Assembly (NCBI GenBank): GCA_020912385.1
Contig: CP087213.1
Span: 1,302,001-1,366,000 of the forward strand
Direction: 5' to 3'
DNA: 64,000 bases
Origin: Neofusicoccum parvum
Taxonomy: Eukaryota; Ascomycota; Dothideomycetes; Botryosphaeriales; Botryosphaeriaceae
Under the pieces are notes generated by a model. The model did not search any database, was not told the DNA's origin, and worked only from the letters and a program-made list of their open reading frames with translations. Below, in pieces: positions 11,987 through 22,869 of the stretch. Within the stretch, counting starts at the first letter, position 1. Every line of letters starts with the position of its first letter. The translations under genes and the position numbers were made by a program.

Positions 11987-14900
11987 CTACTTCTTTCCTT
12001 TATTCGACCTACCCACACCACTTGTGAACCGACCCAGCTGACTCAGACTGCTTTTGCTCTTCTGGTGACCCTGCACTGGTGGCTTCACAGGTCCCTGATC
12101 CGCAGCCGTAGGCGGCCTCGACATGCTCTGCGCAGAAGCCGGTCTCTGTGGCAGGCCGCCACCAGGCTGCACCCCTAAGGCAGACCTTGGGTGCAACCGA
12201 CCCTTTTCTCTGTCTTGGGCGGAAACGCCGAGACCAATGCCTTGCGTACCAGACGAGCCGGACTGGAAACCTGTGCCTGGCCCGTCGGCGGATTCGTCGA
12301 TGCCGAGCATGGCGTTGCGCTGTGCGCGGCGTGCGCGCTCCTGTACTTGCTTGAATTTCTCGAGAAGCTCTTGCCATTTGATACCGCCTTCGCCTTCGCG
12401 AGACTTGAGGCGGTTAGGGCGATCAAAACCCGAGGTTGTAGGGGTGGGAGCTCTGTTGGCGGGCAATCTAGTCAGTAAAGATTTTTCGTTAAAACCCACT
12501 GAAAAGTAACGGCGATGATGGGAGAACTGTGGAAAACTTACGTTCTCGGCGCAATATGCAAGTAGCCGATCGCACTGACGCTGTTGAGTCGGTTCTTGAG
12601 GGCTGCGAACGCTGAAGATTGCGGCAGCAGCATGAGAAGTCCGTACAAGCACTTGTACAGGTGAGGAAACTTCTCCGGCTCCAACAGTTGAAGGCGCAGA
12701 TAAGTGAAGACAGGTGATTCGAGCAGCTGCACCAGTTTGTCGATCTGGATCAACATATTCACCGTCATTTCAAGCTCGCCAAAAATCTGCAGAAGATGGT
12801 AGGCTTGCTCATACGCCTGAGAAAGAAGGCAAAGGGAAAAGGTGGCCACTGCATTGTGGCACCAAGAACGGAAAAGCGCGACGAAGAATGCCTGGCCTTC
12901 CCGCGTCTCAAGGTTTCGCAGCCTCTTGCGAAGGTCGGCAAGTTCCGGAGCGGTGATGAGGTTGTTGTTGAGGTTTTGGACCATAATGCTGGCGAACTCG
13001 ACATCCTCGTCCCTCTCTAAACAGTCGGCGAGTGTCCTGTAGATGCGCTCAGGACTGAGCGAAACGCAAAGCTGTCGGATGATGAGGTTTCCACGAGTCT
13101 CGAGAAGGCGCCGGTCCGTGGCGAACAAGCTTAGCAGGCTGACCATAAAGGACGTAAAGTATGAGTCGTCGCTGTTCTTCGATATTTGAGAGAGTAAAAG
13201 AAGATCTCTTGTAACGACCGATTCCGCCGGGTCGGAAAGCGTCTTGAGAAGAGCTGGAAACGTGGCATCGTTGATGGCCAAAATCTTTCGCACCTACGCG
13301 TCATTATCCGAGTCCTCGCCTGCACACACTGGGGAGTTCTTACCTTACGTGGGGCCTTGCGGTGGAGCATTATAAGCCAAGACAAAGCAGCCACGCGAGT
13401 TGCCTCGTGTTCATTCAGGAATTGTAGAGTGAGTGCATTGACAGCTGCCTCGTAGTCCAGATCTGCACCAGGGCGTGGCGATGTTGACATATCGTCACCC
13501 TCAGTGGGGGCCGGCGTCTCCACTTCAGGCCTCTGCTTAGTTTCAGCCGCTTTGAGGTCCGCAGTTGATTCCCGAGTCGAAGATCTTCCACCCTTCAGCG
13601 AGAAGTTAGATTCACGCCGATCCGTAATCTCCTTGGCTGCACCCGATGAGAGCTGCAGCTGCGTCGCTCTCGAGGAGTCGGGCTTATTCTCGTCAGGTAG
13701 AGACATGATGTGTTCCATCAGTGAGGAATTGACCCTGTTGGCAGCCAGGCGGACTTGCTCGATGTCGTTCGCCATAGCTGGAAGCACATGGGAAAGTAGA
13801 CGTGGAACAAACAGCAGGATATCTTCAGGGCAGATTTCGAAGAAGCTGTCAATCCACCGCAGACAGGTGAGCTGGATTTCCTCCTCTGCGAAAAGTTAGT
13901 TAGAGCAAGGCGCACGCCTGAGACTTGTACGTACCGGGAGAATCGCTCAAGTACGTGACGAGCGTCTCTAGGATTTTTGGATAATCGATCTGCACATCTT
14001 GACCAGGGATCCAGTCTCCATCCGTCATGCCTGACGCCCGGTCGTTCATTGTGGTAGAGTCTGTCCCTTCACTCAGGGACTCTTGCCCATCATCAACGTT
14101 GATTTCGCTGTCTCCTTCCACATCGCGAGAGCTCTGAACGCTCCTGCTCCTGCCGCTCTTCATGCTAGACCTAGAGCTCTTCTTACCCTCCTCGCCTTGG
14201 CTCTTTCGGCTTTCAGCAAGACCACGCTTGATTCGAGCAATCTTCTTAATCTCCGAGAGAAATCTCTCAAGCGCAGTCTGCGTTGCGGTGTGCACATCCT
14301 GGTTCGGGTCGCTGAGGAACCTAAGAAGCCCACCAAGGAATGACGGTAGATAAGAAACGAGTTCCAGATCGGGTATCGAGTCGAGCAATGTGATCCAGGA
14401 AACAAGGAAAGTGCGGGTGAAGGGGTTCAGGACGTTGATCCTTTCCTGAAGGAGGGGTATAAATTTGGGTAGGGAAAAGGCGATTGGCATATCGACAGAC
14501 GGTGCGGCCGACTCGCCCAAGGCGGAATCATCGTCAATCGCATCTTCGGGGTGGTGCAGGATCGACACATACGAGGCGGCCGATTCTGACACGATGTCCT
14601 TGACCAGGCGGTCAAGCAGTTCGGCGCCGTTCTTGACTGAGGCCTCCGAATCTGCGGCCAGCTGTCACATTGTCAGCATCCATCTGCCATTGAAGCGCGC
14701 CAGCGTGTGCCTACCTTGCAAAGAGCGTCGAAGACCTCGTTGAAATAGAGCAGAATCTCCCCTTTGGCCACCTTGGCAATGTTGTACATGCTCTCGCAGG
14801 CGTAGTAGCGGACACGGGCATCCTGGTCGGAGAAGCAGGCGAGGACGGGCGGGACGATCTCCTCGAGGTATCTCGCAACTTCCTAGAGGGCGGGTCAGCA

Positions 14901-15225
14901 GCTGGCAGCAGGCGTGGAGGAAAGCGACGTACGCTGCCCAAGGCTATCGAGGCGGCGGCCAGGCCGATGAGGCCGCCATTCCGGGCGTGAGGCTGGTGCA
15001 CGGCGTAGGCATATTCGTGACACAGCTGGTAGACAATGCGCTGGATCTTGTCGTGGTCCTTGCTTGCTAAGGCGTCGCGGACCTGGGCTTCGAGTCTGCA
15101 GGCTGGCGTCAGCGGATTGAGCTCCCGCGTTGCGGGCTGGCGGGGGAGGGCACGCACTCCAAGGCGCCGGCCTTGCGCTTGTCGTACAGCTTGTCGTTGA
15201 GAGCCTTCTGGATGTTGGCGTCCAT
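11987..15225 (-). CDS. vac14: Vac14, scaffold of the PI(3,5)P2 kinase complex
   Basis: Vac14 scaffolds the lipid kinase Fab1 and phosphatase Fig4 on the vacuole/late endosome. Seven exons from the start: 15158-15225, 14933-15095, 14715-14882, 13935-14661, 13344-13885, 12542-13293 and 11987-12467, totalling 966 residues. All junctions are GT-AG and keep frame. The N-terminus (MDANIQKALNDKLYDKRKAG) and the HEAT-repeat segment with GGLIGLAAASIALGS and ACESMYNIAKVAKGE are diagnostic. The conserved Vac14/Fig4-binding region near the C-terminus carries LLMLLPQSSAFAALKNRL and SVSAIGYLH. Between residues about 200 and 290 is an acidic, Ser-rich insert. The last exon encodes a low-complexity Gly/Gln/Pro/Ser tail of about 110 residues that I judge disordered. 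Divergent from the DENN gene, convergent with the kinesin. Confidence 0.95.
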
Positions 15226-15758
15226 CTTCACAGCTGCATTGCGCAGGTGGCTGGGTGGGTTTGGAGGTGGGGAACGCTTGAGCGCGGCGGTCGGAAGGAG
15301 GAGGGCGTCGTCCGTCGAGCAGCGCGCCTTTGCGTGAATGCTATCGCAGCATTTGTCCGACGCGTGCGGCGGGCTCAGGCTCAGCGTGATCAAGGCTCGT
15401 TCGTGGTGACAAGAACGCCGCGCAGCTTGCGGCATGTGCAAGCATGAGCAGGGCCAGCATGCGCGACGCCGGCCAATGGGCTGTGACGTGCCGCCCTTCT
15501 GACGTTTCGCCCGCGCCCAGCCAGACAAAGCAACGCGACCCCCCGGCCGCCCAGCTAAACAACTCACAGCTCCCGCAACCACTGCGCCCTCGCCCCTACG
15601 CTGCCGCCTGCCCGCGAGCTCGCTGTTGCGCCCCGGACCCCGTCGCCTGGACCATGAGCAGCTCCGGCCGCCGGCTGCACCCAAATCTGCCCGTCGCGCG
15701 TGCCTGAGCAAGCTTCTCGTATCGCGCCCGCCCGCGTTAGGGGGCCTGGCCGGCAATC
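15226..15758. promoter_or_regulatory. Shared promoter vac14 / dennd6
   Basis: About 530 bases between two head-to-head start codons. GC-rich; no coding region recognised. Two endomembrane-traffic genes are fired from here, so co-regulation is possible but not shown. Confidence 0.5.
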
Positions 15759-17553
15759 ATGGAGAAGCTCAAGCACATGGTGCACCGCAAGCGCAGCAGC
15801 CATGCACCGCACTTCTCGCTCAACGCCTTCCGCCATTGGGCCACCGCCTTCGTCGTGTGCGACTTCAATGTGGACGTCGGCCCCGAGATCCTGATGGTGT
15901 TCCCGCCCGACACAGCCTTCTCCCAGGCCGATCTTACTGCAATATGCTTTAACAGGCAAGTCAATGCTCGTTCTCCATCATGCCGCAGCGCCATGTCTAC
16001 CGCGGGGTGCTGCAGCTGTCTGTTGCCACCACGCCTGGCCGTGGGGAGATTCGGACGAAACACAAAGGACCTCTGCGTCCGGACGTGTGCTTCATTCCCC
16101 CCACGCAGCTGCAGCACCCGCCTGTGCTCACCCACGCATTCGACGCAGCAGTTCTAATGCCTGCTGCAGCTTCCCCGAACAACAGAACCCGGAGATGGGT
16201 GGAGACCTGTCGTTCCAGTTCTCAATCAGAAATCGCTCTCCCGATGTGCTGCTGAGCTCGCCGTGTTCCCCTCACGGCAGTCCAAGCACCTTCTACGGCA
16301 ACTGCGTGTTCCGTCAAGAATTCGACGGAACGACCAAGCGAAGTTACAACCAAAAGAGTCTGGTGCTGATCTCAAACCACAATTTCCCAGCCTTCTTCAT
16401 GAAGCTGCTCCAGCAAATGACCAGTTCTGGAATCTTGTGTGACCCGAACACCTTCGAGGCCGCATGCACACAAATGTCTGCTTGGCCTCCACCCTCAATT
16501 GGCCGCCATGAACTGCCTTTCCTTGGTTCTCTGCTCGTGCTTGAAATGTATGTGCTTCTTTCTCTCACAGCGCACGCGAAACAGAAACACTGACGGGATG
16601 CAAGTGCACCGCATCTTGCCTTTCCCCTACAAGGGCTTACATCGCCACAACATGGTCACTCAGACAGCGTCTCAGGCCCCATATATGCCTATCAACCGAC
16701 AACTTCGTGGGCACATCTGATCCGCTACTTCTCTTCGCTGTCAGAGCTGTATACAGTCTTTGAGAAGATGCTCCTCTGCGAAAACGTCGTAATCATTGCG
16801 AAAAGCCCCCAGGTTTGCAGTGAGGTCGTGTCTGCACTTGTCGATTTGATACGCCCCATCCCGTATGCCGGAGAAATCAAGCCTTACTTGACCATGCAGT
16901 CCGAGTTCTGCGTTGCTGGTTTCAACGGCGGGACCTCGAGACATTTCATCGTTGGGATCACGAATCCTTTTCTTCTGAAGAGAATCCTGAGTGCTGCAGA
17001 GACCAGTGGCAGTACAACCCCGTATGTTGTGTATCTTCACAGCTCCGGTTCTTCGGTTCCTGTCAAACAGAGCGGGTCGCAGCAGGCATGCCCTCCGGGC
17101 TTCGATATACCTGGTGGAATCGAGGTGAACCATCCGGTGAAAAAGCACCTCAAGCCAGACCGATCCTTCCTCCAGCAGCTGGACAGCATGCAGAAATCTT
17201 ACAGACCAGGGTCAGACACCATTGGACCCCTAGTCCGTCGGCATTTTGCAGAGATGACAGCCCAGTTCCTGGCTCCCATCATCAGATATTTGGCAACGGG
17301 CATGTCATCAACGGCTGCATCGCCTGGAGGCAACCCTGCATATGCAAACTTCTCTGAGCCAGATTTCCTAAACAGCCTGTCGAAATACGGCACTTCGATC
17401 AAGCTTCGCGGACAGGGGCCCTTGCAGAGGCATAGAACACGCGATGCCTTGTACGGAGAATTCTGCCGATCACCGAATTTCTATTCACATCTCGAAATGA
17501 AACTTAGCCTTGAAAAGGAAGCTTCTGTTGGCTTGCTGAATGCTTCCAAGTAA
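15759..17553 (+). CDS. DENND6 (FAM116)-type DENN-domain protein
   Basis: In animals DENND6 acts as an exchange factor for Rab14-type GTPases in endosomal recycling; the fungal role is not known to me. Exons are 15759-15955, 16170-16547 and 16605-17553, 507 residues, somewhat shorter than the human protein (about 600). Family signatures in order: AFVVCDFNVDVGPEILMVFP, then NSFPEQQNP, YGNCVFRQEFDGTTKRSYNQ, QKSLVLISNHNFPAFF, WAHLIRYFSSLSELY, FIVGITNPF and RRHFAEMTAQFLAPI. Intron 1 (15956-16169, 214 bases) starts GCAAGT after AACAG, a canonical GC-AG intron; only this donor restores ICFN-SFPEQ. Intron 2 (16548-16604) ends in AAG with a CTGAC branch-like motif just before it; it is the only acceptor I found that links the two conserved frames. 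Confidence is lower at that junction. Confidence 0.85.
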
Positions 17554-17736
17554 TGCAGAGAGAATACACGACTAGTCATGATGCCGGGAGTCTATTGGTG
17601 GAAATGGAGTATTTTGGTCGACCGGGTTCGGGAAGATGGTCCGCAGGCCCCACGCGATGCAGCATTTCATATATCCAGAACGACTTAACGGCAGCCAAAT
17701 AGTTTGCATCCGGACGCAGCATCTCAAAGACCACGA

Positions 17737-17743
17737 TATAAAA
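17737..17743 (+). promoter_or_regulatory. TATA box of the alpha-galactosidase gene
   Basis: TATAAAA lies 55-61 bases before the chosen start ATG at 17798. A nearer in-frame ATG at 17756 is only about 13 bases downstream, likely upstream of the transcript start, so this site helps to choose the start. Confidence 0.6.
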
Positions 17744-17797
17744 AGAGGAGGTTCAATGAATTATGTTCTTGGCTACACCAAATCGTCATCGCTCAAC

Positions 17798-19290
17798 ATG
17801 TTCTCCAGGGCTTCCTCATGCGTTCTCGTCCTCCTCCTTACCGGCATTGAAGCTTCCTCGCTGGTAAAGCGACTAGACAATGGCGTCGGTGTCACCCCAG
17901 CGTTGGGCTGGAACAACTATAATGCGGGTCTTTCTGCGAGTGCAGAGTCGGCTTTAGCAGCAGCCAATGCGTTCGTCAGTCTAGGTCTCAAAGACCTCGG
18001 CTACACGTACGTGAACTTGGATGACGGCTGGTCAACCATGGCACGAGACGCGGATGGAAATCTTGTCTCTGACCCAACAAAGTTCCCGAATGGCATGAAG
18101 AACGTCTCCGACCAGATTCATGCGTTGGGGCTCAAGTTTGGACTTTATGGCGACTCCGGTACCGCAACGTGCGCTGGATTCCCAGGCTCCCAGGGCTACG
18201 AAGAGCAAGACGCGAAACTGCTCGCTTCGTGGGGTGTCGACTACTGGAAATTTGACAACTGCAACACTCCATTGGGAGATTCCCAGCCCCGCTACGAGAT
18301 AATGCGGGACGCTCTCCTGGCCACGGATCGGGACATTTTGTATTCGCTGTGTCAATGGGGCGTCGACTCGGTTTGGACATGGGGCGCCAGCGTTGGCAAT
18401 TCCTGGCGTGTTGGAGGAGACATTACCAACAACTGGAATTCCGCATCCAACATTGCCGCCTCGAACGCTGGCATTACGTCCTACTCTAACCCTGGAGGTT
18501 TCAACGACTACGACATGCTAGAGGTTGGAAATGGCGGACTTACGGAAGCCGAAGAACGTGCACACTTCGGTCTTTGGGCCATCTGCAAATCGCCGCTGCT
18601 GCTTGGGACGGACCTGACCAAGATATCCGACTCGTCCCTGGCCATCATCAAAAACGCGGACGTCATTGCTGTCAACCAAGATTCACTTGGACGTGCCGCG
18701 TCGACGTTCACGCCATCCGGTCAAGATGCGCCTATCAGTGGCAAGTTGTACCCTTATTGGTCAGGGCCTCTCAGCGATGGATTTGTCGTTGCGTTGGTCG
18801 CAGCAGATGGTGCGGGAACACTGAGTGTCAGCTTCGCGGATGTGCCGGATCTTGGTGCAGGGACACACAGCTGGACTGAGCTGTACAGTGGAAAGACCGG
18901 AGAGGGCGATGGTGTGAGCTGGACGTTTGAGGCGGAGCACGACATGGCCATCTTCAAAGTTACAGGGAAGGTTCCAGCAGCAGCTTCAAGCACGATTGCG
19001 TCTGTAAGATCAAGCACCTCGTCGACGAAGGCCACGGTCCCGACTTCCACGGCCAAAACATCCACAGCAGTGAGTAGCACAACGGCGGCGCCGGCAGCCA
19101 GCACGACACAGGCGGGAACAGTTGGCCAGTGGGGCCAGTGTGGAGGGCTGGGCTACTCGGGGCCCACTGCGGTAAGCCAGACCCTCATCCATCTAGAAAC
19201 GCTCCGGAACATTCGGGCTGACAGCCAGTGCAGTGCGCAAGCCCACATACGTGCGTGGAGCAGAACGAGTGGTATTGGCAATGCTCTTGA
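17798..19290 (+). CDS. Secreted GH27 alpha-galactosidase with C-terminal CBM1
   Basis: Hydrolyses terminal alpha-1,6-galactose from plant galactomannan and raffinose sugars outside the cell. Exons are 17798-19171 and 19234-19290, 476 residues. It starts with a signal peptide (core SCVLVLLLTGIEA) and a Lys-Arg site suited to Kex2 before LDNGVG. The GH27 barrel has GWNNYNAG, NLDDGW and the nucleophile in WKFDNCN (Asp153); Asp208 in RVGGDITNNW fits the acid/base. A beta-sandwich domain and a Ser/Thr linker of about 50 residues follow. The 62-base intron (19172-19233) splits the CBM1: GQWGQCGGLGYSGPTA is joined to CASPHTCVEQNEWYWQC, which restores the cysteine and aromatic pattern of a cellulose-binding module. 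Without splicing the CBM1 is lost. The start at 17798 gives the cleanest signal peptide. Confidence 0.93.
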
Positions 19291-20714
19291 ATGTGTCTCG
19301 GACACGGCCTAGTCCTACTGCTACGTAGTATATAGCGCTTATCAGATAACGGCACGCATGTTTCCCCAACGATTGGCCTGGACGGCAGCGTTCTGGAGAG
19401 GCTGGTTTCACGGCTGCACCCCACCGCGCTCGCGACGTCATGTTTTAGGCAGATGTGGCCACCGACAGTCCGGCACAGGCCGTCAAAACCGGCTGTTGAG
19501 CCCGCGCGGCCGCTTCAGAAAAAGCGGACACGCGCGGAGTTTTCCCATCGCCTTCCTGTTTGGCTCGCAGGGCGTTCTGCCAGGCACGAGCTACGCCACT
19601 CGCGTGCGAGTCGTGCGCTCCGCCCCTCGCGGCCGCTTCCCGAAGCCGCAAGGCTGGATGTAGGAACGGCGCCCCAGAGCGCGGCAGCTGCAGGAGAAGC
19701 TGCTCCTATCACGCCTGCTCGACCGGGGACGGGCAGGCTGGCGTGCTCTGGGACGGCGGCGTGCCTCCAGCGACCTGGGGCAGATCATCCCGCGCCGAAC
19801 GTGGCTGCAGGGTGCATCAACCGGCCTGGCTTGAGGCATGTCTGCAGCTGCCGAGGGCCTGGCGTGGCGGGCAGTCCTAGCACGACTCGGGCGCTGGGGC
19901 GGGTGCTACGGGCGCGCCGGCTGCTCCACGGCAGACGGCGCAGCGCCCAGCGGAGGGTGGGCCCAGCAGCCAGCTCGAATTTCGGCGCCGGTTCCTTGCG
20001 TCCTTCGCGATCGGCCAGCACGCGTCCGTCAGGCAGCCCGCCGCTCGGACGGGGGCCGCGGAGGCGAGAAACAAGTGCGCAGCGGCGGCGACAGCAGGCC
20101 AAGCGACTGGCCGCTGAAACACTTGCGCAGAACGCCCCTCTCGTGGCATTGGCATGGCCCCATTGCTCGGCAGGCGTCCGATCGGGAAGCGCCGTCCGCG
20201 CGCTGGTGCGGCGCCACAGCAGCCGAACTGGCTGCGCTGCCCCCTATGCAGCGTGCGCACGTTCTGCGACGCCTCCCATCCCATTCCCATTCCTCTCCGC
20301 ACTACACGCCTGGATCTCCCTGGCCGGCCCAGACCACCCACCCTGTCGTTCCCTTTTTCCTCGCCCGCCTCCCACTCACCACCAGTCCCTCTTTTGCTCC
20401 AAGCTCGCCCCATCTGCTGCTCACCGCACAACGCTCCCAGCCCTCGCGCCCACACCGCACCTCCACACAGCTGGCTGATCGTCCACTCGCACGCCTCGGC
20501 CCCAAATCCATTCGCCTGATTGTCCGGCGATCTTCAATCCCCCCATCTCCGCTCAGGCAGTCTTGCGCAGCCCATAACCTGCTTATCTTCGCCCTTATTG
20601 CTGTCGCAACCGCGGGCCGTTGGACCACCCTCGCAATTACTCAATCGCCTCCCCTCGAGCCAGCCCTACCGTCTCCGTCTCAGCATCACTTCCGTCCGCG
20701 GCACCACTATCACC
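19291..20714. other. Long GC-rich spacer before the 89-residue gene
   Basis: About 1.4 kb without a supported gene. Overlapping frames of up to 341 codons exist on the plus strand, but their products are Arg/Ala/Pro-rich with no domain. From 20270 to 20710 the plus strand is strongly pyrimidine-rich (C and T runs), as in promoters and 5' leaders of fungal genes, so the downstream gene may have a long leader. Confidence 0.55.
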
Positions 20715-21038
20715 ATGGGTCTCATCGAGAAGCTCCAAGCCAGTTAGTGCTCCCCTCGCCGTCACCCTCGAATCAAAGTTGACATTAGCCCTCCAGAGCT
20801 CGAGCTCTACCGCCTCGAGCAGCGCTACACGCGCCGCGACAAGCGCACCACCTTCATCAGCGACGCGCGCTACGTCGATGGCGAGTACGTCTACGGCAGC
20901 AACCCGACGTCGCCCTACTCCAGCACATCAGCCTCGTCAGGCTCAACTGGCTCGACGGGCTCTGCCTCGAGCCGTCGCTGGAGCAAGATGCCTACTGCCG
21001 CCGTCCGTGAGTTCACTGGGAGGTCGGGGCGGGCATAG
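20715..21038 (+). CDS. Small conserved fungal protein (89 residues), function unknown
   Basis: I recognise the pattern as a small protein found in many filamentous ascomycetes but know no function. Exons are 20715-20742 and 20797-21038, with a 54-base intron (GTTAGT to CCAG). Splicing joins MGLIEKLQA to KLELYRLEQRYTRRDKRTTF in frame through a split Lys codon. The N-terminal half is highly charged and probably helical; then SDARYVDGEYVYGS and a Ser/Thr/Gly-rich tail ending in RRWSKMPTAAVREFTG. No signal peptide or membrane segment. A GTGAGT at 21007-21012, just before the stop, could act as a donor and give a different C-terminus; I found no convincing downstream exon. The exact 3' end is therefore uncertain. 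Confidence 0.7.
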
Positions 21039-22869
21039 GGTCGCTCACCCTAAGCGAGACCCCTGGACTGGCCATGCCCATACCCAAGCGAGGCGCATGC
21101 GCCTGAGGGGTGAAGACACCGGACGACCTACCCCCTCCCGGAGCGGGAGAAGCGACAAGAGGGTTGTGGAGAAGTCGGGGCCGTGGGGAGGAAAAATAGA
21201 GAACAACGGCCGTGCCGTTGCTAGAGGAGGAAAGCCGGGATGCAAGCAGACTCGCTCGTTCGTCGCTTCATCGTCTCGAAAGGAGGGAACGCAAAAACAA
21301 AACTCGGACGACCACGACGGCCATGGCTGCAACTGCCCGCCTGGAGCGAGTGGACGAGACCCAACGGAGGCCACACCGACGGCGCTCCTGTCACGACTTA
21401 TCTGAACCATTTCGCGCTATTTCTTGGACGATTCTCCACGAGCGTCTGCGGCAGGAAGGAGACCTTGCGTCTCCTTCCTGCATTCATCACGGATGGGAGC
21501 CAAGCCATGGAGGCTTCTCTCTCCGGTTGGGCATTTTTTGCATAAGCATATCCTTCGCCCTTCACATCTTTGCTGCATATTGGTTTAATGGCGCAATATC
21601 CGGGACTTGGATCAACGCGAACGACTTCAATCTCTTTCGACCTTTTTTTCTTCCCTTCGTTCTCCTTCGTGGTCGACAATACACCCTTATTCTCTCCCTT
21701 TTCTGTTACTGGCAAAGACAGGCTTTGAATCGCACGTCTAGCCAAGGCGCAACAATCAAGTCCATAGCGCGAGCTGCAAAGGTTCTCAAAACCGGCACCG
21801 CAACGAATAGAGACATTGACACCGCCAACCCGCACGCTGAAGATTACAGTTGCTGTGACTGCCCTGGACGCAAGGCTTCTTGCACATCCACTTTTAACCC
21901 CACACGTCCAACGCATCCGTCTTCTTCATGCAAGCAGATCCGTGTGGCAAAAGCAACGAAGATCAATGGAGAGGCGTCCAGTGGTAAGGCGGACTCACCG
22001 GAAGGCCAAGAGATCAAACGCGGGGGGATTTCCGACGTTGCACACACGACATGTCTCACCTAAGGCTCGCCGCCGCCGCCGCCGTTGCTGCCCCTCGTCC
22101 CCCCGCGACGCCACCGACCGGCTACGTATTGCCAACTCAGAACAAGGCGAAGCAAAGCTTGTTGCGAGGAAAAGGGGGGCAAGCGAGCGGCACGTGGGCG
22201 GGCTGCGCAACCTTAATAGAAAGCGACCGATTACGCAGCACGTGCTAGAGTCGCAGGCCGGGGGTTCCCCGGTCGGACGGTGCTGCAGGGCTGTAGATCT
22301 GGTGCACATCGGAGATGTGGTTTGCCTTTTTTTTTTTTTTTTTTGCTTTCGGCGCCAACTGGTCGGTTTGGGCAGCAAGGCAGCGGGAATAGGGTGGGCG
22401 GTATTTGGAACTGCTGGTTTAAGTATATGTGTGGGTGAGATCCCTTCCGCTCCTGGTGGTGGGCTCTTCAACTTCAGACGACGGACGTGAAATCGGGCAC
22501 TTGCTAGGAAGGCTAGATTGCTGTTCGCGGTAGTCGATTCTTCAAGTGTTGGCACGGAATGGTAGGCTGACGGTTTGTACGTACTTATCACATGTGAGTT
22601 GGAACGTTTGTCTGGACGGGACTGGTGTACTGTTCCATTGCGCTTTCACGTCCGAATGACTGCTTTGGCCGTCCATGTGGCTGGCTTCAACTTCGATGAC
22701 GGGATCGCCGTACCCGCTGACAGCGCTCAGAACGAAGTCAAATCGCGTCTATTCATCTCCGCTTGGCCATTCAATCTTCCACGGAAGTGTCATCATTCAA
22801 CGACTGGCTCGCTATGCAACATTGCCCACAACCAAACAGCGATGAGTTGCCAAGGAACTCGCAATCATT
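21039..22869. other. Convergent spacer without a supported gene
   Basis: About 1.8 kb between two convergent genes. It contains a long T-run (22326-22343) and several open frames (up to 283 codons on plus) with no domain or plausible composition. Probably long 3' untranslated regions and spacer. Confidence 0.5.

Noticed and set aside
16439..16720. Possible frameshift or pseudogene in the DENND6-type gene
   Set aside because: The apparent break is resolved by an intron with an AAG acceptor; both flanks are conserved and the rest is intact.
19453..20478. 341-codon open frame on plus
   Set aside because: Same composition problem as other GC-driven frames, with long Pro/Arg/Ala stretches and a competing minus-strand frame of 192 codons.
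21212..22063. 283-codon plus-strand frame in the convergent spacer
   Set aside because: No domain or start context; composition unlike neighbouring genes and no plausible exon partner.
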